DNA from: an uncultured Ignavibacteria bacterium
GTDB taxonomy: Bacteria > Bacteroidota > Ignavibacteria > Kapaibacteriales > UBA2268
Direction of reading: 5' to 3'
Assembly (NCBI GenBank): GCA_903862655.1
Contig: CAIOZA010000148.1
Coordinates: forward strand, 1-53,979
DNA: 53,979 nucleotides
Shown in pieces: positions 25,683-35,300 of the stretch. The notes under the pieces are model-generated. The model worked only from the letters and a program-made list of their open reading frames with translations, was not told the origin of the DNA and searched no databases. A program made the position numbers and the translations under genes. The number at the start of each line of letters is the position of its first letter. The first letter of the stretch is position 1.

Positions 25683-26585
25683 TTATTTATTTTTAATGCA
25701 TCGGACAGACATCCCACTCACTTTAAAGAAATCGGTCAGGGACATATTGATGGAATCGTAGTACAAGTACCTGCCCAATGCGACTTGCGAAGTTATATCC
25801 GTAGCAGACCACCAATAACCGCCGAATCCAATACTGCTGAAATCACCATTGAAAAGGCGGTCACAGCCCGGAAGTGCGGAAAAGCCGCTCTCATTGGTCG
25901 CACCTTCGTTGGGGTATGCCCAATGGGTAATACCTTTTTCTTTCAGTTTCGCACCTGCAATATTTTCACCACCAAGATATTCACTTAATTCTTCCCATTC
26001 AAAAGTACTAGGGATATGCCAACCTATCGGTACTAGGCCACGGGGATCATTAACAGCATACCAGTTATAAAGTTTGCCATAAATTAACCCAAAAGAAGTC
26101 TCATTGTTGTAATAACACCAAGCACCAGTTTTTAGACTATACCATTCATCTGGATCCTTTACTTCAGGAATAGAGTCGCCATTACGATAATGATCTACAT
26201 TGAGATTCTTCAGCATCCAGACCTGAGAGCCGATAGTCAGTGGCTGATACTGATCAATATAGAATATGACACTATCGATTGAGCTTAATATGTAGCTTTT
26301 GGGATAGGAAAAAATATAAACATTGAGAATATCGCGAGTGGCACTGTCTTTTTCAAATTTAATTCTTCCGACTATTTCTGTTGGATAATAAGCTACCAGT
26401 GTGTCCTGATAATGGATACGCATAACATAGTTGTTCTTTTTGTCAATTACTTTCAAGCTGTCAATATCGCTGAGATTATACTGCTTTGTACTTCCATCCT
26501 GAAGATAGAATTTGACGAGTGGTTCTGCTGAATAGAGCTGAGCAGAGCAAATGATAAAGACGAAGATAAGAAGTGCTTTATTCAT
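25683..26585 (-). CDS. Secreted FISUMP-domain protein
   Basis: Exported protein of 300 residues with a signal peptide at 1-20 (MNKALLIFVFIICSAQLYSA). The C-terminal 165 residues are a Fibrobacter succinogenes major paralogous (FISUMP) domain: IGSQVWMLKNLNVDHYRNGD, YGKLYNWYAVNDPRG, PIGWHIPSTFEWEEL, ESGFSALPGC, GYWWSATD and GMSVRCIKN. This domain is common in secreted proteins of Fibrobacteres and Bacteroidota, with a C-type-lectin-like fold proposed; no ligand is known. The N-terminal part has KFYLQDGSTKQYNLSDIDSL-type beta segments. There is no T9SS tail. It stands alone. Confidence 0.85.
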   Translation of the reverse strand: MNKALLIFVFIICSAQLYSAEPLVKFYLQDGSTKQYNLSDIDSLKVIDKKNNYVMRIHYQDTLVAYYPTEIVGRIKFEKDSATRDILNVYIFSYPKSYILSSIDSVIFYIDQYQPLTIGSQVWMLKNLNVDHYRNGDSIPEVKDPDEWYSLKTGAWCYYNNETSFGLIYGKLYNWYAVNDPRGLVPIGWHIPSTFEWEELSEYLGGENIAGAKLKEKGITHWAYPNEGATNESGFSALPGCDRLFNGDFSSIGFGGYWWSATDITSQVALGRYLYYDSINMSLTDFFKVSGMSVRCIKNK

Positions 26586-26626
26586 GATATTGCTTTAAAC
26601 AGCTTTAATAATTGTATTATTCGGTA

Positions 26627-26634
26627 CAAATATA
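26627..26634 (-). promoter_or_regulatory. -7 promoter element of the FISUMP gene
   Basis: TATATTTG on the minus strand, a perfect TAnnTTTG, 42 bases upstream of the ATG at 26585. The -33 region is only T-rich without a TTTG. Confidence 0.35.
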
Positions 26635-26807
26635 ATGATTTAATTTGTAAATAAAATTAGAATTTATTTGTAGGAGTTAAACTCAAAAATGCAATTCGAA
26701 TAAATAAATGCGTTTATTTCTTATGTATTCTCGCCTGCGAGGGTTAGACGCAGACCGATACGCTGGTACTATTAATGGTGAAATTGAAAAGTTCATAGTA
26801 AAAGTAA

Positions 26808-26838
26808 AAGCCGCATAAACACTAAGTTTATACGACTT
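26808..26838 (-). terminator. Terminator downstream of the tRNA
   Basis: As minus-strand RNA, AAGUCGUAUAAAC and GUUUAUGCGGCUU form 13 continuous pairs including two U-G wobbles, then UUACUUUU. On the plus strand the wobbles become C-A mismatches, which indicates the direction of transcription. Confidence 0.6.
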
Positions 26839-26843
26839 ATTTG

Positions 26844-26917
26844 TGGGCCCTGAGGGACTTGAACCCCCAACCTGCGGATTATGAGTCCGACGCTCTAACC
26901 AGTTGAGCTAAGGGCCC
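26844..26917 (-). tRNA. tRNA with anticodon CAT (Ile2 or Met)
   Basis: A 74-base cloverleaf on the minus strand. Acceptor GGGCCCT/AGGGCCC with discriminator A; D-arm GCTCAACTGGTTAGAGC; anticodon loop CTCATAA (anticodon CAT, plus-strand 26881-26883); T-loop GTTCAAG. The top anticodon-stem pair is a T-C mismatch. CCA is not encoded. The body resembles E. coli tRNA-Ile2 (lysidine-modified, starting GGCCCCTTAGCTCA and ending with GGTTCAAGTCC), but elongator Met is not excluded. It is not an initiator: the C1-A72-type mismatch and the three anticodon-stem GC pairs are missing. Confidence 0.93.
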
Positions 26918-26918
26918 A

Positions 26919-26941
26919 TTTCTCAAAACGTGTTTGAGAAT
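26919..26941. repeat. Perfect inverted repeat abutting the tRNA 5' end
   Basis: TTCTCAAA (about 26920-26927) pairs with TTTGAGAA (26933-26940) around ACGTG, two or three bases from the first tRNA base. It could end transcription of the gene at 26978 (minus strand), though without a T-tract, or guide 5' processing of the tRNA. Confidence 0.35.
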
Positions 26942-26977
26942 AGACTACAAATTTAAGAATTTTTTTTTAAAATTAAA

Positions 26978-27739
26978 CTAAAAATTAAACAATCCGACTA
27001 ATATTCCGAATTGCATTGTCATTCCACTAGTGTTAATACCTGAAGGTACATTATCCAGAGTGGCTTCCTTATTGTATTTCCAGGTTGGGAGGAATGACAT
27101 AGAATAGCCGACATTTGCTCGCACCATTAAGAAAGGAGTAAGGGCATATTCCATATCAATATGTGGCTGGGCGAACCAGAAGGTACCTTCTGCTCTTTTG
27201 TTATAAGCATTAACTTCATCTTTATTATCTATTTTTGTCCAGTCAAAACTCTTAGAAGTCTTATAGACCTCAAGAGTAGCACTTGACCAGCCCAGATTGA
27301 CACCAGGTAGAATTGCGAATGATTTGAAAAGTACAATTCCATAATTTATGGAGAAGCCACCGAGACTAATTGAATAGCTGGCACCTTTCAGAGTATCACC
27401 AATATTTCTGTTAACATTAGCTGTGCCACCCAACCCAAAAAAACCAACTCGAATATTTGGAATGATTCCAATGCCTGTTACTCCGTGGGCTCCCGACATA
27501 TAAATTGGATTTTTAAATTCAGGAAGATCAAGTTTATTTGCACTCAACAGACTATTTACTTCGGAATAATTTGCGAATATAAAAGTTCCGACATAACCGG
27601 CACCAATAGCAAAGTAATTAGGTCTTTCTTCGATGACAGGTGTTTCCTCAAACTGCATATTATCAACTTTGTCATCTTGTGAGTAAAGATTAATCCATAA
27701 AAACACTGATAATAGTAATATTGTTCCAATTTTTTTCAT
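26978..27739 (-). CDS. Predicted outer membrane beta-barrel protein
   Basis: I do not recognise a named family. The protein has 253 residues, a signal peptide (MKKIGTILLLSVFLWINLYSQ, cleavage near residue 20) and a short charged linker (EETPVIEERPNY). Then come alternating Gly/aromatic strands such as YFAIGAGYVGTFIF, GFFGLGGTAN, SISLGGFSINYGIVLF and MVRANVGYSMSF, ending in a terminal Phe (GLFNF), as outer membrane barrels do. A GGAG motif lies 7 bases before the ATG. It lies upstream of the tRNA on the same strand. Confidence 0.65.
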   Translation of the reverse strand: MKKIGTILLLSVFLWINLYSQDDKVDNMQFEETPVIEERPNYFAIGAGYVGTFIFANYSEVNSLLSANKLDLPEFKNPIYMSGAHGVTGIGIIPNIRVGFFGLGGTANVNRNIGDTLKGASYSISLGGFSINYGIVLFKSFAILPGVNLGWSSATLEVYKTSKSFDWTKIDNKDEVNAYNKRAEGTFWFAQPHIDMEYALTPFLMVRANVGYSMSFLPTWKYNKEATLDNVPSGINTSGMTMQFGILVGLFNF

Positions 27740-27837
27740 ATAGATCTCCGTGATGATTTATTTTTTATATTAATTTCAATGGTATAAAAATTAAGAGCCT
27801 AAAATCGTAATGTCAATGTTTTTATTTTAACAGCTCA

Positions 27838-29295
27838 TCATTTACGAATTGGACCTTTGTCAATTGCATCCCTAAAAGTACCAAAATCCCTATTTGGAAG
27901 AAGGTCAGGAAACTCATCGATAAAATCCTTTTTTTTGTTGGGATCAAGCTTAATTGCAGTCTGAAGAAATTCGATTGATTGCGGGAAATCTTCTAGTTTT
28001 GCATAAACTTTAGCAAGTGAATAATGACCTTCAGACCAACCTGGAGCTAATTCGATTATTCGTGAAAAAGTTTGCTTTGCATCGCTCAAATTATCTATTT
28101 CCATCAGAGTTGAACCATAGTCGAATAGACAGTCCAGATTAGTTGGTTCGATTTCCAAAGCTCTTTTATAACATTTGATGGCTTCGTTGTGCTTATTGTA
28201 ATTATAGAGCAGATCTGCCTTTGCATACCATAAATCAGAATATTCCTGATTGATTCTCAAAGCAGAATCATAATCTTTCATAGCAGAATCAAACTGCTCA
28301 AGAGCATCGTAACACACTCCCCTACCAAAATAAGACAAATAATGCCTTGCATTGATTTTAATAGCCTTTGAAAAGTATACGATAGCTTCATTGTAATTAC
28401 CTAAATCGCCATAAACACTGGCAAGGTTGTACAAAGTATCAACATCGCCTGGTTCTACTCGGAGAGCTTCGACAAATGACTCTATTGCCTCGTTTAGCCT
28501 TCCTAGACGTGCGAGTATTATACCTTTGTTGTGATACGACAAAAAGAAGTCTTCGCTGAGAGCCAGAGACATATCAAGACACTCGAGTGATTCATTATAT
28601 CGTGCAATTTCGTTAAGAATAAGAGCTTTGTTATACCAGAGAAAATTATCAAAAGGTTCTTCCTCTATCGCTAAATCATAGTATTTAATAGCAAGATTAA
28701 ACTTTGATTCATAATGGTAGCAGAATGCAATTTCCTGATAAGCATCTTTACGAAATTCATCATCTTCTCTTAATTTTTTAAATATAATAACAGCTCGTTT
28801 ATAATCTATTAAATTCTGATAAATCATTCCCTTGTTAAATAGAACCTCTGAATTGTCCGGCTCCATTGATATTGCTTTGTTGATATTACGCAAAGCATGT
28901 TTTGCTAATCCAATCTGACTATAAGTAAGTCCTTTATGAACATAAGCATCAACATCATAGGGATTAAGCGACAACGTTTTGTTGAACGATGAAACAGCTT
29001 TACTATATTCGTTCAGGTTATAAAAGATAACACCCTTTTTAAACCAGGCATCGGGATTAGAAGGCTCTAAAGAAAGCCATAGAGCGCAAATAGTCATTGC
29101 ATCCCGATTTCTTTCAGAATCTATACAGAAATCAATGATCTCTTCAAGTTCATCACTGGAAGGCTTTATACCATTCAAAGAATCAAGATTTAAAGCAGCT
29201 TTGCGATAAACCTTTATTTTTTCTTCAAATTCTAAAACCTTAAATTTATCTATTGGTTTATTTCTTTCTTTCATCTTATTGATTAAGTTACTCAA
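27838..29295 (-). CDS. TPR-repeat protein
   Basis: Protein of 485 residues with no signal peptide or membrane segment. From about residue 75 to 470 it consists of roughly a dozen tetratricopeptide repeats, e.g. PDAWFKKGVIFYNLNEYSKA, VDAYVHKGLTYSQIGLAKHA, SEVLFNKGMIYQNLIDYKRA, VDTLYNLASVYGDLGNYNEA and SDLWYAKADLLYNYNKHNEA. TPR arrays mediate protein-protein contacts; no partner domain or enzyme is attached. The N-terminal 70 residues are helical and charged. Function unknown; it stands alone between a barrel-like gene and rsgA. Confidence 0.88.
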   Translation of the reverse strand: MSNLINKMKERNKPIDKFKVLEFEEKIKVYRKAALNLDSLNGIKPSSDELEEIIDFCIDSERNRDAMTICALWLSLEPSNPDAWFKKGVIFYNLNEYSKAVSSFNKTLSLNPYDVDAYVHKGLTYSQIGLAKHALRNINKAISMEPDNSEVLFNKGMIYQNLIDYKRAVIIFKKLREDDEFRKDAYQEIAFCYHYESKFNLAIKYYDLAIEEEPFDNFLWYNKALILNEIARYNESLECLDMSLALSEDFFLSYHNKGIILARLGRLNEAIESFVEALRVEPGDVDTLYNLASVYGDLGNYNEAIVYFSKAIKINARHYLSYFGRGVCYDALEQFDSAMKDYDSALRINQEYSDLWYAKADLLYNYNKHNEAIKCYKRALEIEPTNLDCLFDYGSTLMEIDNLSDAKQTFSRIIELAPGWSEGHYSLAKVYAKLEDFPQSIEFLQTAIKLDPNKKKDFIDEFPDLLPNRDFGTFRDAIDKGPIRK

Positions 29296-29326
29296 TAAAC
29301 ATCTATTGAAAACAGAATTTCAAAAA

Positions 29327-29334
29327 CAAAAATA
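29327..29334 (-). promoter_or_regulatory. -7 promoter element of the TPR gene
   Basis: TATTTTTG on the minus strand is a perfect TAnnTTTG, 32 bases before the ATG. No clear -33 element is seen. Confidence 0.35.
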
Positions 29335-29446
29335 TTTTGAGTTTCTGTTAAATGTATTTGACGGTTAACAATTTCGATATTTTAATTTGATTTAGCAAGA
29401 AAAAAAATGTATCTATCTCATTTTGAAATTAACACAAATAAATGCA

Positions 29447-30454
29447 TTATTTAAGTGTTTCATAAATATTTACATAGCTGATATAACGTTCTTCGGTTAT
29501 CTTTCCTCTTTCCACTGCAGATTTGACTTCACAACCCGGTTCATGAGTATGAGAGCAGGGCATAAATCTGCAATGTTCATAGAAATCTGCGAATTCTTTA
29601 AAATAGAGTGTTAATTCTTCCTTTTTGATATTAACAATTCCGAATTCACGGATACCAGGTGTATCAATTATCGAACAATTATCATCAATTCTAAACAATC
29701 TGCCAGTACTTGTAGTATGCTTTCCTTTGCTGGTTTTACTACTGACGTCCTGTATCTTCTGAACAGGATACCCAAGTATACTGTTTAAAATGGAAGATTT
29801 ACCCACACCTGATGGACCTGTAAAAATTGAATGCTTGCCATGAAGAAATAATTTGAGATCATCTATTCCAATTCCAAGATGCGCACTAACAAATATAAGT
29901 GGACAACCTAACTGACGGTAAATTTTAAGATCACTATTCAGAATTGCTAAATCCATAAGGTCAATTTTATTAATGCACAATGCAGGTTTAAGATTGCCAA
30001 CAAGTGCCGAAACGATTAACCTATCAATTAGTCTAGTGTTATAGATAGGATTATCAGCTGACATTATAATCATTAGTATTTCCGCATTCACTGCAACAAC
30101 ATCTTCCCTGACACCTATCAAAGGCTTACGTGATAGCCATGATTTTCGGGTTTCAACATAAATTATTGAGCCAAAATTTATTCCCTTATCCAGATCTGGA
30201 GGAAGAAATGAAACTTTATCTCCAACAGACAATATTGAAGCCTTGCCATGCTCTGAAGAAATTGTTCCTGATACAATGCATTCAAATTCTAAATGATTTT
30301 CCGTCTGGACTATAAAGTTTTTTCCTACAATTGAAGAAACAATTCCTGATACAGCGTGAATAGGAATAAGTTTATTGGATTTTATCTGAATTCTTTCGAG
30401 AGATCGTTTTCCCTTTTGCTTCCTGGGAATTATAGCTTTATGTTCTTGATCCAT
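29447..30454 (-). CDS. rsgA: Ribosome small subunit-dependent GTPase A
   Basis: Late 30S assembly GTPase (also YjeQ). It has 335 residues. An N-terminal OB fold (about 30-105, GIVSSIVGKNFIVQTEN) is followed by a circularly permuted GTPase with motifs in the order G4 NKID (162-165), G1 GPSGVGKS (213-220), G3 DTPG (264-267), diagnostic of the family. The C-terminal zinc knuckle has Cys295, Cys300, His302 and Cys308. A basic N-terminal extension of 25 residues precedes the OB fold. It is divergent from recJ across a 152-base region with a perfect hairpin. Confidence 0.95.
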   Translation of the reverse strand: MDQEHKAIIPRKQKGKRSLERIQIKSNKLIPIHAVSGIVSSIVGKNFIVQTENHLEFECIVSGTISSEHGKASILSVGDKVSFLPPDLDKGINFGSIIYVETRKSWLSRKPLIGVREDVVAVNAEILMIIMSADNPIYNTRLIDRLIVSALVGNLKPALCINKIDLMDLAILNSDLKIYRQLGCPLIFVSAHLGIGIDDLKLFLHGKHSIFTGPSGVGKSSILNSILGYPVQKIQDVSSKTSKGKHTTSTGRLFRIDDNCSIIDTPGIREFGIVNIKKEELTLYFKEFADFYEHCRFMPCSHTHEPGCEVKSAVERGKITEERYISYVNIYETLK

Positions 30455-30516
30455 AATAGATAAATAATTTAAATAAATTCTAGCAGAAACAATTTACTAA
30501 AAAAAATGGAGTTCAG

Positions 30517-30546
30517 AAAAAGTGTGTAAATAATTACACACTTTTT
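30517..30546. repeat. Perfect 13-bp palindrome between rsgA and recJ
   Basis: AAAAAGTGTGTAA and TTACACACTTTTT pair around ATAA. It looks like an intrinsic terminator but lies between divergent genes, directly upstream of the recJ -33 element, so an operator or an end point for an antisense transcript is also possible. Confidence 0.5.
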
Positions 30547-30578
30547 TTTGCTTGTTAAGTGTATTTTTCTTATATTTG
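30547..30578 (+). promoter_or_regulatory. recJ promoter, Bacteroidota type, perfect match
   Basis: TTTG (30547-30550), a 20-nt spacer and TATATTTG (30571-30578) match both elements exactly. The start near 30584 leaves a leader of about 23 nt before the ATG at 30607. Confidence 0.65.
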
Positions 30579-30606
30579 AAGCAATTAGATTAAGAGACTG
30601 GATTAA

Positions 30607-32340
30607 ATGTTAAACTATTATTGGAAGTTTCAAGATAAACAAGATGAAAGTACCGTTAAACAACTAGCAAGTTCCCTAAAAATGCCAAAAAGTTTGGCAA
30701 GCGTTCTTGTTGCTCGTGGGATGAACACGGAGTCGAATGTAAAAAAGTTTTTTTCACCAACTGTTGAAGATATACACGACCCGTATTTGATGGATGGAAT
30801 GGATGTAGCCGTTGACCGCATCCTACATGCAATCAAACAAAATGAACTGATTTGGATCCATGGCGATTACGATGTTGACGGCACGACCAGCACAGCAATG
30901 ATGCTAATGTTCCTTAGGGGCATTGGTGCTAAGGTTGATTACCATATTCCTGACAGGTTTCAGGAAGGGTATGGTTTAACATTATTAAATGTTGATATAG
31001 CACACAAGAAAAATGTGAATCTGATATTAACTGTAGATGTTGGAATAACGTCATTAGATTCACTAGACTATGCATATAAGCTTGGGATGGATACTATTAT
31101 CTGTGACCATCATGAACCTGCAGAAACCTTGCCAAAGGCAGTTGCCATACTTGATCCATTTATACCAGGTTCAAATTATCCGTTTAAATACCTTGCTGCA
31201 TGTGGTGTTGCATTCAAGCTTATTCAGGCAATTGGAATCAGACTTGGGATTGAAGAAAGAGCTTTTGAATATCTTGATTTTGTAGCAATAGCTTCAGCAG
31301 CTGATATGGTACCTATGATCGGTGAAAATCGTGTTCTTGTAACTATTGGACTCGAGCTGCTTAATGAAAAACCACGTCCCGGCATTAAGGGTCTTTTGTA
31401 TTGTACAAATTTAAAGGTCGGCCAAATTACATCATCAGGGATTGTTTTTGCTTTGGCTCCACTTATCAATGCAGCAGGAAGGCTTGGCGACGCCTGCCGT
31501 TCGGTCGAAATGATGTCACAAGACTGTGAAATCCAGGCATTCCAGATGGCACAGCAGTTAGAACAAGAAAACAGACGTCGCAGAATATTTGATGAACAAA
31601 CATTTGAGCAGACTATTCCTTTAGCCGAAAAATTAATTTCATCCGGAAACAGAAAATCATTAGTATTACATGGGAATGACTGGCATGCTGGAGTCATTGG
31701 TATTGTTGCATCAAGACTGGTTGACAGATTCCATCTTCCTACCGTACTTCTTACAACTATGCACAATATGGCAAAGGGTTCAGCAAGAAGTATTATGAAT
31801 TTTGACATTCATACTGCTCTTAAACAAACTTCACATTTGCTATTTGAATTTGGTGGTCATAAACATGCAGCCGGTTTATCGATGAAACTTGAAAATGTTC
31901 CTATTTTCAGCGATTTGTTTGAAGAAATTGCGGGTGGTGTTTTAACACATGAAATGATGACACCAGAATTAGCAATTGATGCAGAACTGAATTTGCATGA
32001 GCTTTCACCTTTATTTATGAAACAGCTCGATAAATTTGCACCATTTGGATTTGATAATTATAAACCAATATTTTATTCAAAGAACATTAGTTCTAAAAAT
32101 GGAATAAAAATCGTTGGTTCAAACCACATAAAATTTCGAGCACAGCAATCACATCCTGATTTCCCAGATAATTCGAACATGAAATTTGAAATTGATGCTA
32201 TTGGACATAACCTTGCCGATAAGATTAATTTATGTAGCCATGGTAAAAAGTTCTCAATTGCTTATAACCTCGAAGAATATAATTATAACGGACATACATC
32301 GATTCAGCTAAGAATTCGCGATTTAAGGCTCGAAGACTAG
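30607..32340 (+). CDS. recJ: Single-stranded-DNA-specific exonuclease RecJ
   Basis: 5'-3' exonuclease acting on single-stranded DNA in recombination and mismatch repair. It has 577 residues, usual length. The DHH phosphoesterase core is intact: HGDYDVDGTTSTAMM (85-99, metal Asp87, Asp89, Asp91), TVDVGITS and CDHHEP. The DHHA1 domain has GGHKHAAGLSM, and a C-terminal OB fold closes the protein. The next gene, a Dna2-like nuclease-helicase, starts 4 bases after its stop, so the two form an operon. Confidence 0.96.
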   Translation: MLNYYWKFQDKQDESTVKQLASSLKMPKSLASVLVARGMNTESNVKKFFSPTVEDIHDPYLMDGMDVAVDRILHAIKQNELIWIHGDYDVDGTTSTAMMLMFLRGIGAKVDYHIPDRFQEGYGLTLLNVDIAHKKNVNLILTVDVGITSLDSLDYAYKLGMDTIICDHHEPAETLPKAVAILDPFIPGSNYPFKYLAACGVAFKLIQAIGIRLGIEERAFEYLDFVAIASAADMVPMIGENRVLVTIGLELLNEKPRPGIKGLLYCTNLKVGQITSSGIVFALAPLINAAGRLGDACRSVEMMSQDCEIQAFQMAQQLEQENRRRRIFDEQTFEQTIPLAEKLISSGNRKSLVLHGNDWHAGVIGIVASRLVDRFHLPTVLLTTMHNMAKGSARSIMNFDIHTALKQTSHLLFEFGGHKHAAGLSMKLENVPIFSDLFEEIAGGVLTHEMMTPELAIDAELNLHELSPLFMKQLDKFAPFGFDNYKPIFYSKNISSKNGIKIVGSNHIKFRAQQSHPDFPDNSNMKFEIDAIGHNLADKINLCSHGKKFSIAYNLEEYNYNGHTSIQLRIRDLRLED

Positions 32341-32344
32341 GCTA

Positions 32345-35300
32345 ATGATTGATAAAGAATTATCATCTTATTACTACAACACGATATCTGAAATCATATC
32401 TGATGACCAAGCTTCTTTAAGGGAGAGGACTTTGAGTCTTTATTCAATACTCAAAGATTCAATCAAACAACTTACAATTAATGAAAAACAAATTTTTGCT
32501 TCAAATTATGCTAAATTTATTTATATCCTCGACAAGTTAAATTTATCATCAGACCGCATTAGCAAGCTAAAATCTACAAGACATTTCCTCGAAGAATTAC
32601 ATCGACATTCAGACAAAGCCCTTAGTGAAGATTCATTTCATCAAGCTACAGCTAATATTATTCTCTTCATTAATGAGATCAGTGATTCAATAATTCCTGA
32701 GGAATTGACATACATTATAACACCATTTAAGAAGAATCTTGATTACAAAAGAAATAAACCGAGACAAAGGCTAGAATTAATCACAGTTGTTGTTAAAAAA
32801 ATTCTTTGTGTCGAAACAGAGAGAGCTGCGCAATTTGCTTTGAAATTACTTTGCTATTCACAGGATTATGATGAGATAGTTATCTATTTAGATAACAAAT
32901 GGAAAGAAATTGCAAATCAGGTCTATGAAGGTTCACTCATGAATTTGACTGAGGTTAAAAAGTCCAATGATTGGATTGAGACCACTTATAGTTCGATTAT
33001 TACTTTAGAACCAGATTTTTATACAGATGCTACAGAAATCGCTGAATTATTCAATAGTGCCGGCTGGAATCCTGCCTCATATTTTATCAAGAGGTATTCT
33101 TCATCTTCTGTCTCAACTTCTATGGTTATTGGAAATATAGTCAATTATTTGTTTGATTCTCTGATCGAGGAAAGTGAAGCAGATTTCGACAATAAATACC
33201 TTGATGGACTAAAAGTAAAACCTCTTCAGATATTCTCACTTGCAACAAAAGATAAAGCAAATAAAACATACATCAGACAAGAAGCATTAAAACATTTCAA
33301 TAAAGTTAAAGATCAGATTCAGTCTCTTGCTCTTCAAAAAGTTAGCATTGAACCATCTTTCTCTTCAGAAGTATTTGGATTGCATGGAAGATTAGATTTA
33401 CTTGTTGAGTATGAAGAAGATGAGAATAGAAAAGACGTGATTGAACTAAAATCAGGTAGGGCACCCGGTCTGAATCTTGTATATAAAAACGCGGATGGAT
33501 CTGATATTAAATCTGGAATCTGGCTTAATCATCTGGCTCAGGCAACAGTTTATAATATGCTGCTTGATACGGCATTCAAGGATAGAAAAGGCTCTTCAAT
33601 GATTCTTTACTCTCAGGCAGATGATAGCTATCTTCGTAATGCTCCAAATATTATTTCCCTGAAACAAGAGATTATGAAAGCCAGAAATGAAGTTATTTCA
33701 TTGGAAATAAAATTTGCAAATGGTGAAATTGATATAATTGATTTCCTTGAATCTGTTAAAGGTAATGAATTGACTTCTTATGTTCAGAATGATTTAAATA
33801 AGATTCTTTTATCTGTTAGATCATTAAATCCTTTAGAAAAATTATATTTCAGAGCATTCTCTTATTTTATCTTTAATGAATTAATAAGTGGTAGGATAAA
33901 TTCTGAAAATTTCAACATACCGAAAATCAATTCAAGACTGGACAGAATACTTCTTAATGGATCAAGTATTTCTACAAATGTTCTTGGAGGATTGAGACTT
34001 AATAATGATGAATGTGATTTCGAGAAGATGCATCTTAGTTTTGAGTTTACTAACGACGACTATCTCTTATCATCTTTCCGTAAAGGAGACATGATAGTCC
34101 TGTTTCCTGTTAAAGATGATTGTCAGAAAAGAACTTTCAAAGGGCAACTTTTGAAATGTGTGATTAAGGGAATAACAAGAGATAGGCTGAGATTAAGTCT
34201 GAGGAATAAACTGATAGAGGATAAATTGGACTCGATATCGCTTCATGATGGTGAATGGGCAATTGATAATGATACGACACTGACATCAACAAAATCTCTG
34301 TTCAGATCATTAGTTGAATTTATTCATACTGATATCAGAACACGTGAAATCCTGCTGGGCATAAGAAAGCCTGAATTCATAGATTTTAAAGCATCAGTCA
34401 GTTATCTCTCTGACAAACAGAATGAAATTCTGAGTAGAGCAATATCAGCAAATGATTATTACCTTATTCAAGGTCCACCAGGTACCGGTAAAACTAATTA
34501 CATGCTAAGAGCAATAACCGAAACGCTAATCAAAGCAACGAATGCTACAATTCTAATTTTAGCATATACTAACAGGGCAATTGATGAAATTATATCATCG
34601 TTAAGATTGATTGAAGATAAGCCAGAAATTATTCGATTAGGAAATAAGGAATCTTCAGAACAAATCGATGTCATGCTATCACACATAGTTGAACATAATG
34701 ATCTGAACTATGTATTCAAAAAAATCAAGAATTCCAGAATCATAGTATCAACAGTTAGTTCTGCACTGACAAATCCTGAAATTTTTGATATTAAGAAATT
34801 TGATACTGTGATAGTAGATGAAGCCTCGCAAATTTTGGAATCTTACCTAATTGGCATAGTATCAAAAATCAAAAAATTCATATTAATTGGCGATGAAAAG
34901 CAACTACCTGCAATAACACTCCAAAGCAAACTTAGAACAATTGTGTCTGATGAAGATTTATCAGGAATTCATCTAAATGCAACTGATTGTTCTCTATTTG
35001 AACGATTACTATTGATTTGCAAGAAAAATGGATGGCAAGACAGCTATTCCCTCTTGGACAAACAAGCACGAATGCATCAGGATATAATGGAGTTCCCAAA
35101 TAAATATTTTTACTACAATCAGTTATCAGTCTTTGATGAGGAAAAGCAAAGTTCTGCGATCGAATATTTCAAAAAGGACTCTGAAGATGAGTTAGAGAGA
35201 TTGTTATCTTCTCACAGGGTAATTTTTATAGAATCAAAACCTGATAGTCATCAAAAAATCAATTTATCTGAAGTTGCAGCAACTGTTAAAATCATCGAAA

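Noticed and set aside
26723-26818. 31-codon plus-strand reading frame ending in GEIEKFIVKVKAA
   Set aside because: It reads protein-like, but its 3' end overlaps the tRNA terminator, which explains that sequence, and there is no ribosome-binding site or recognisable family.
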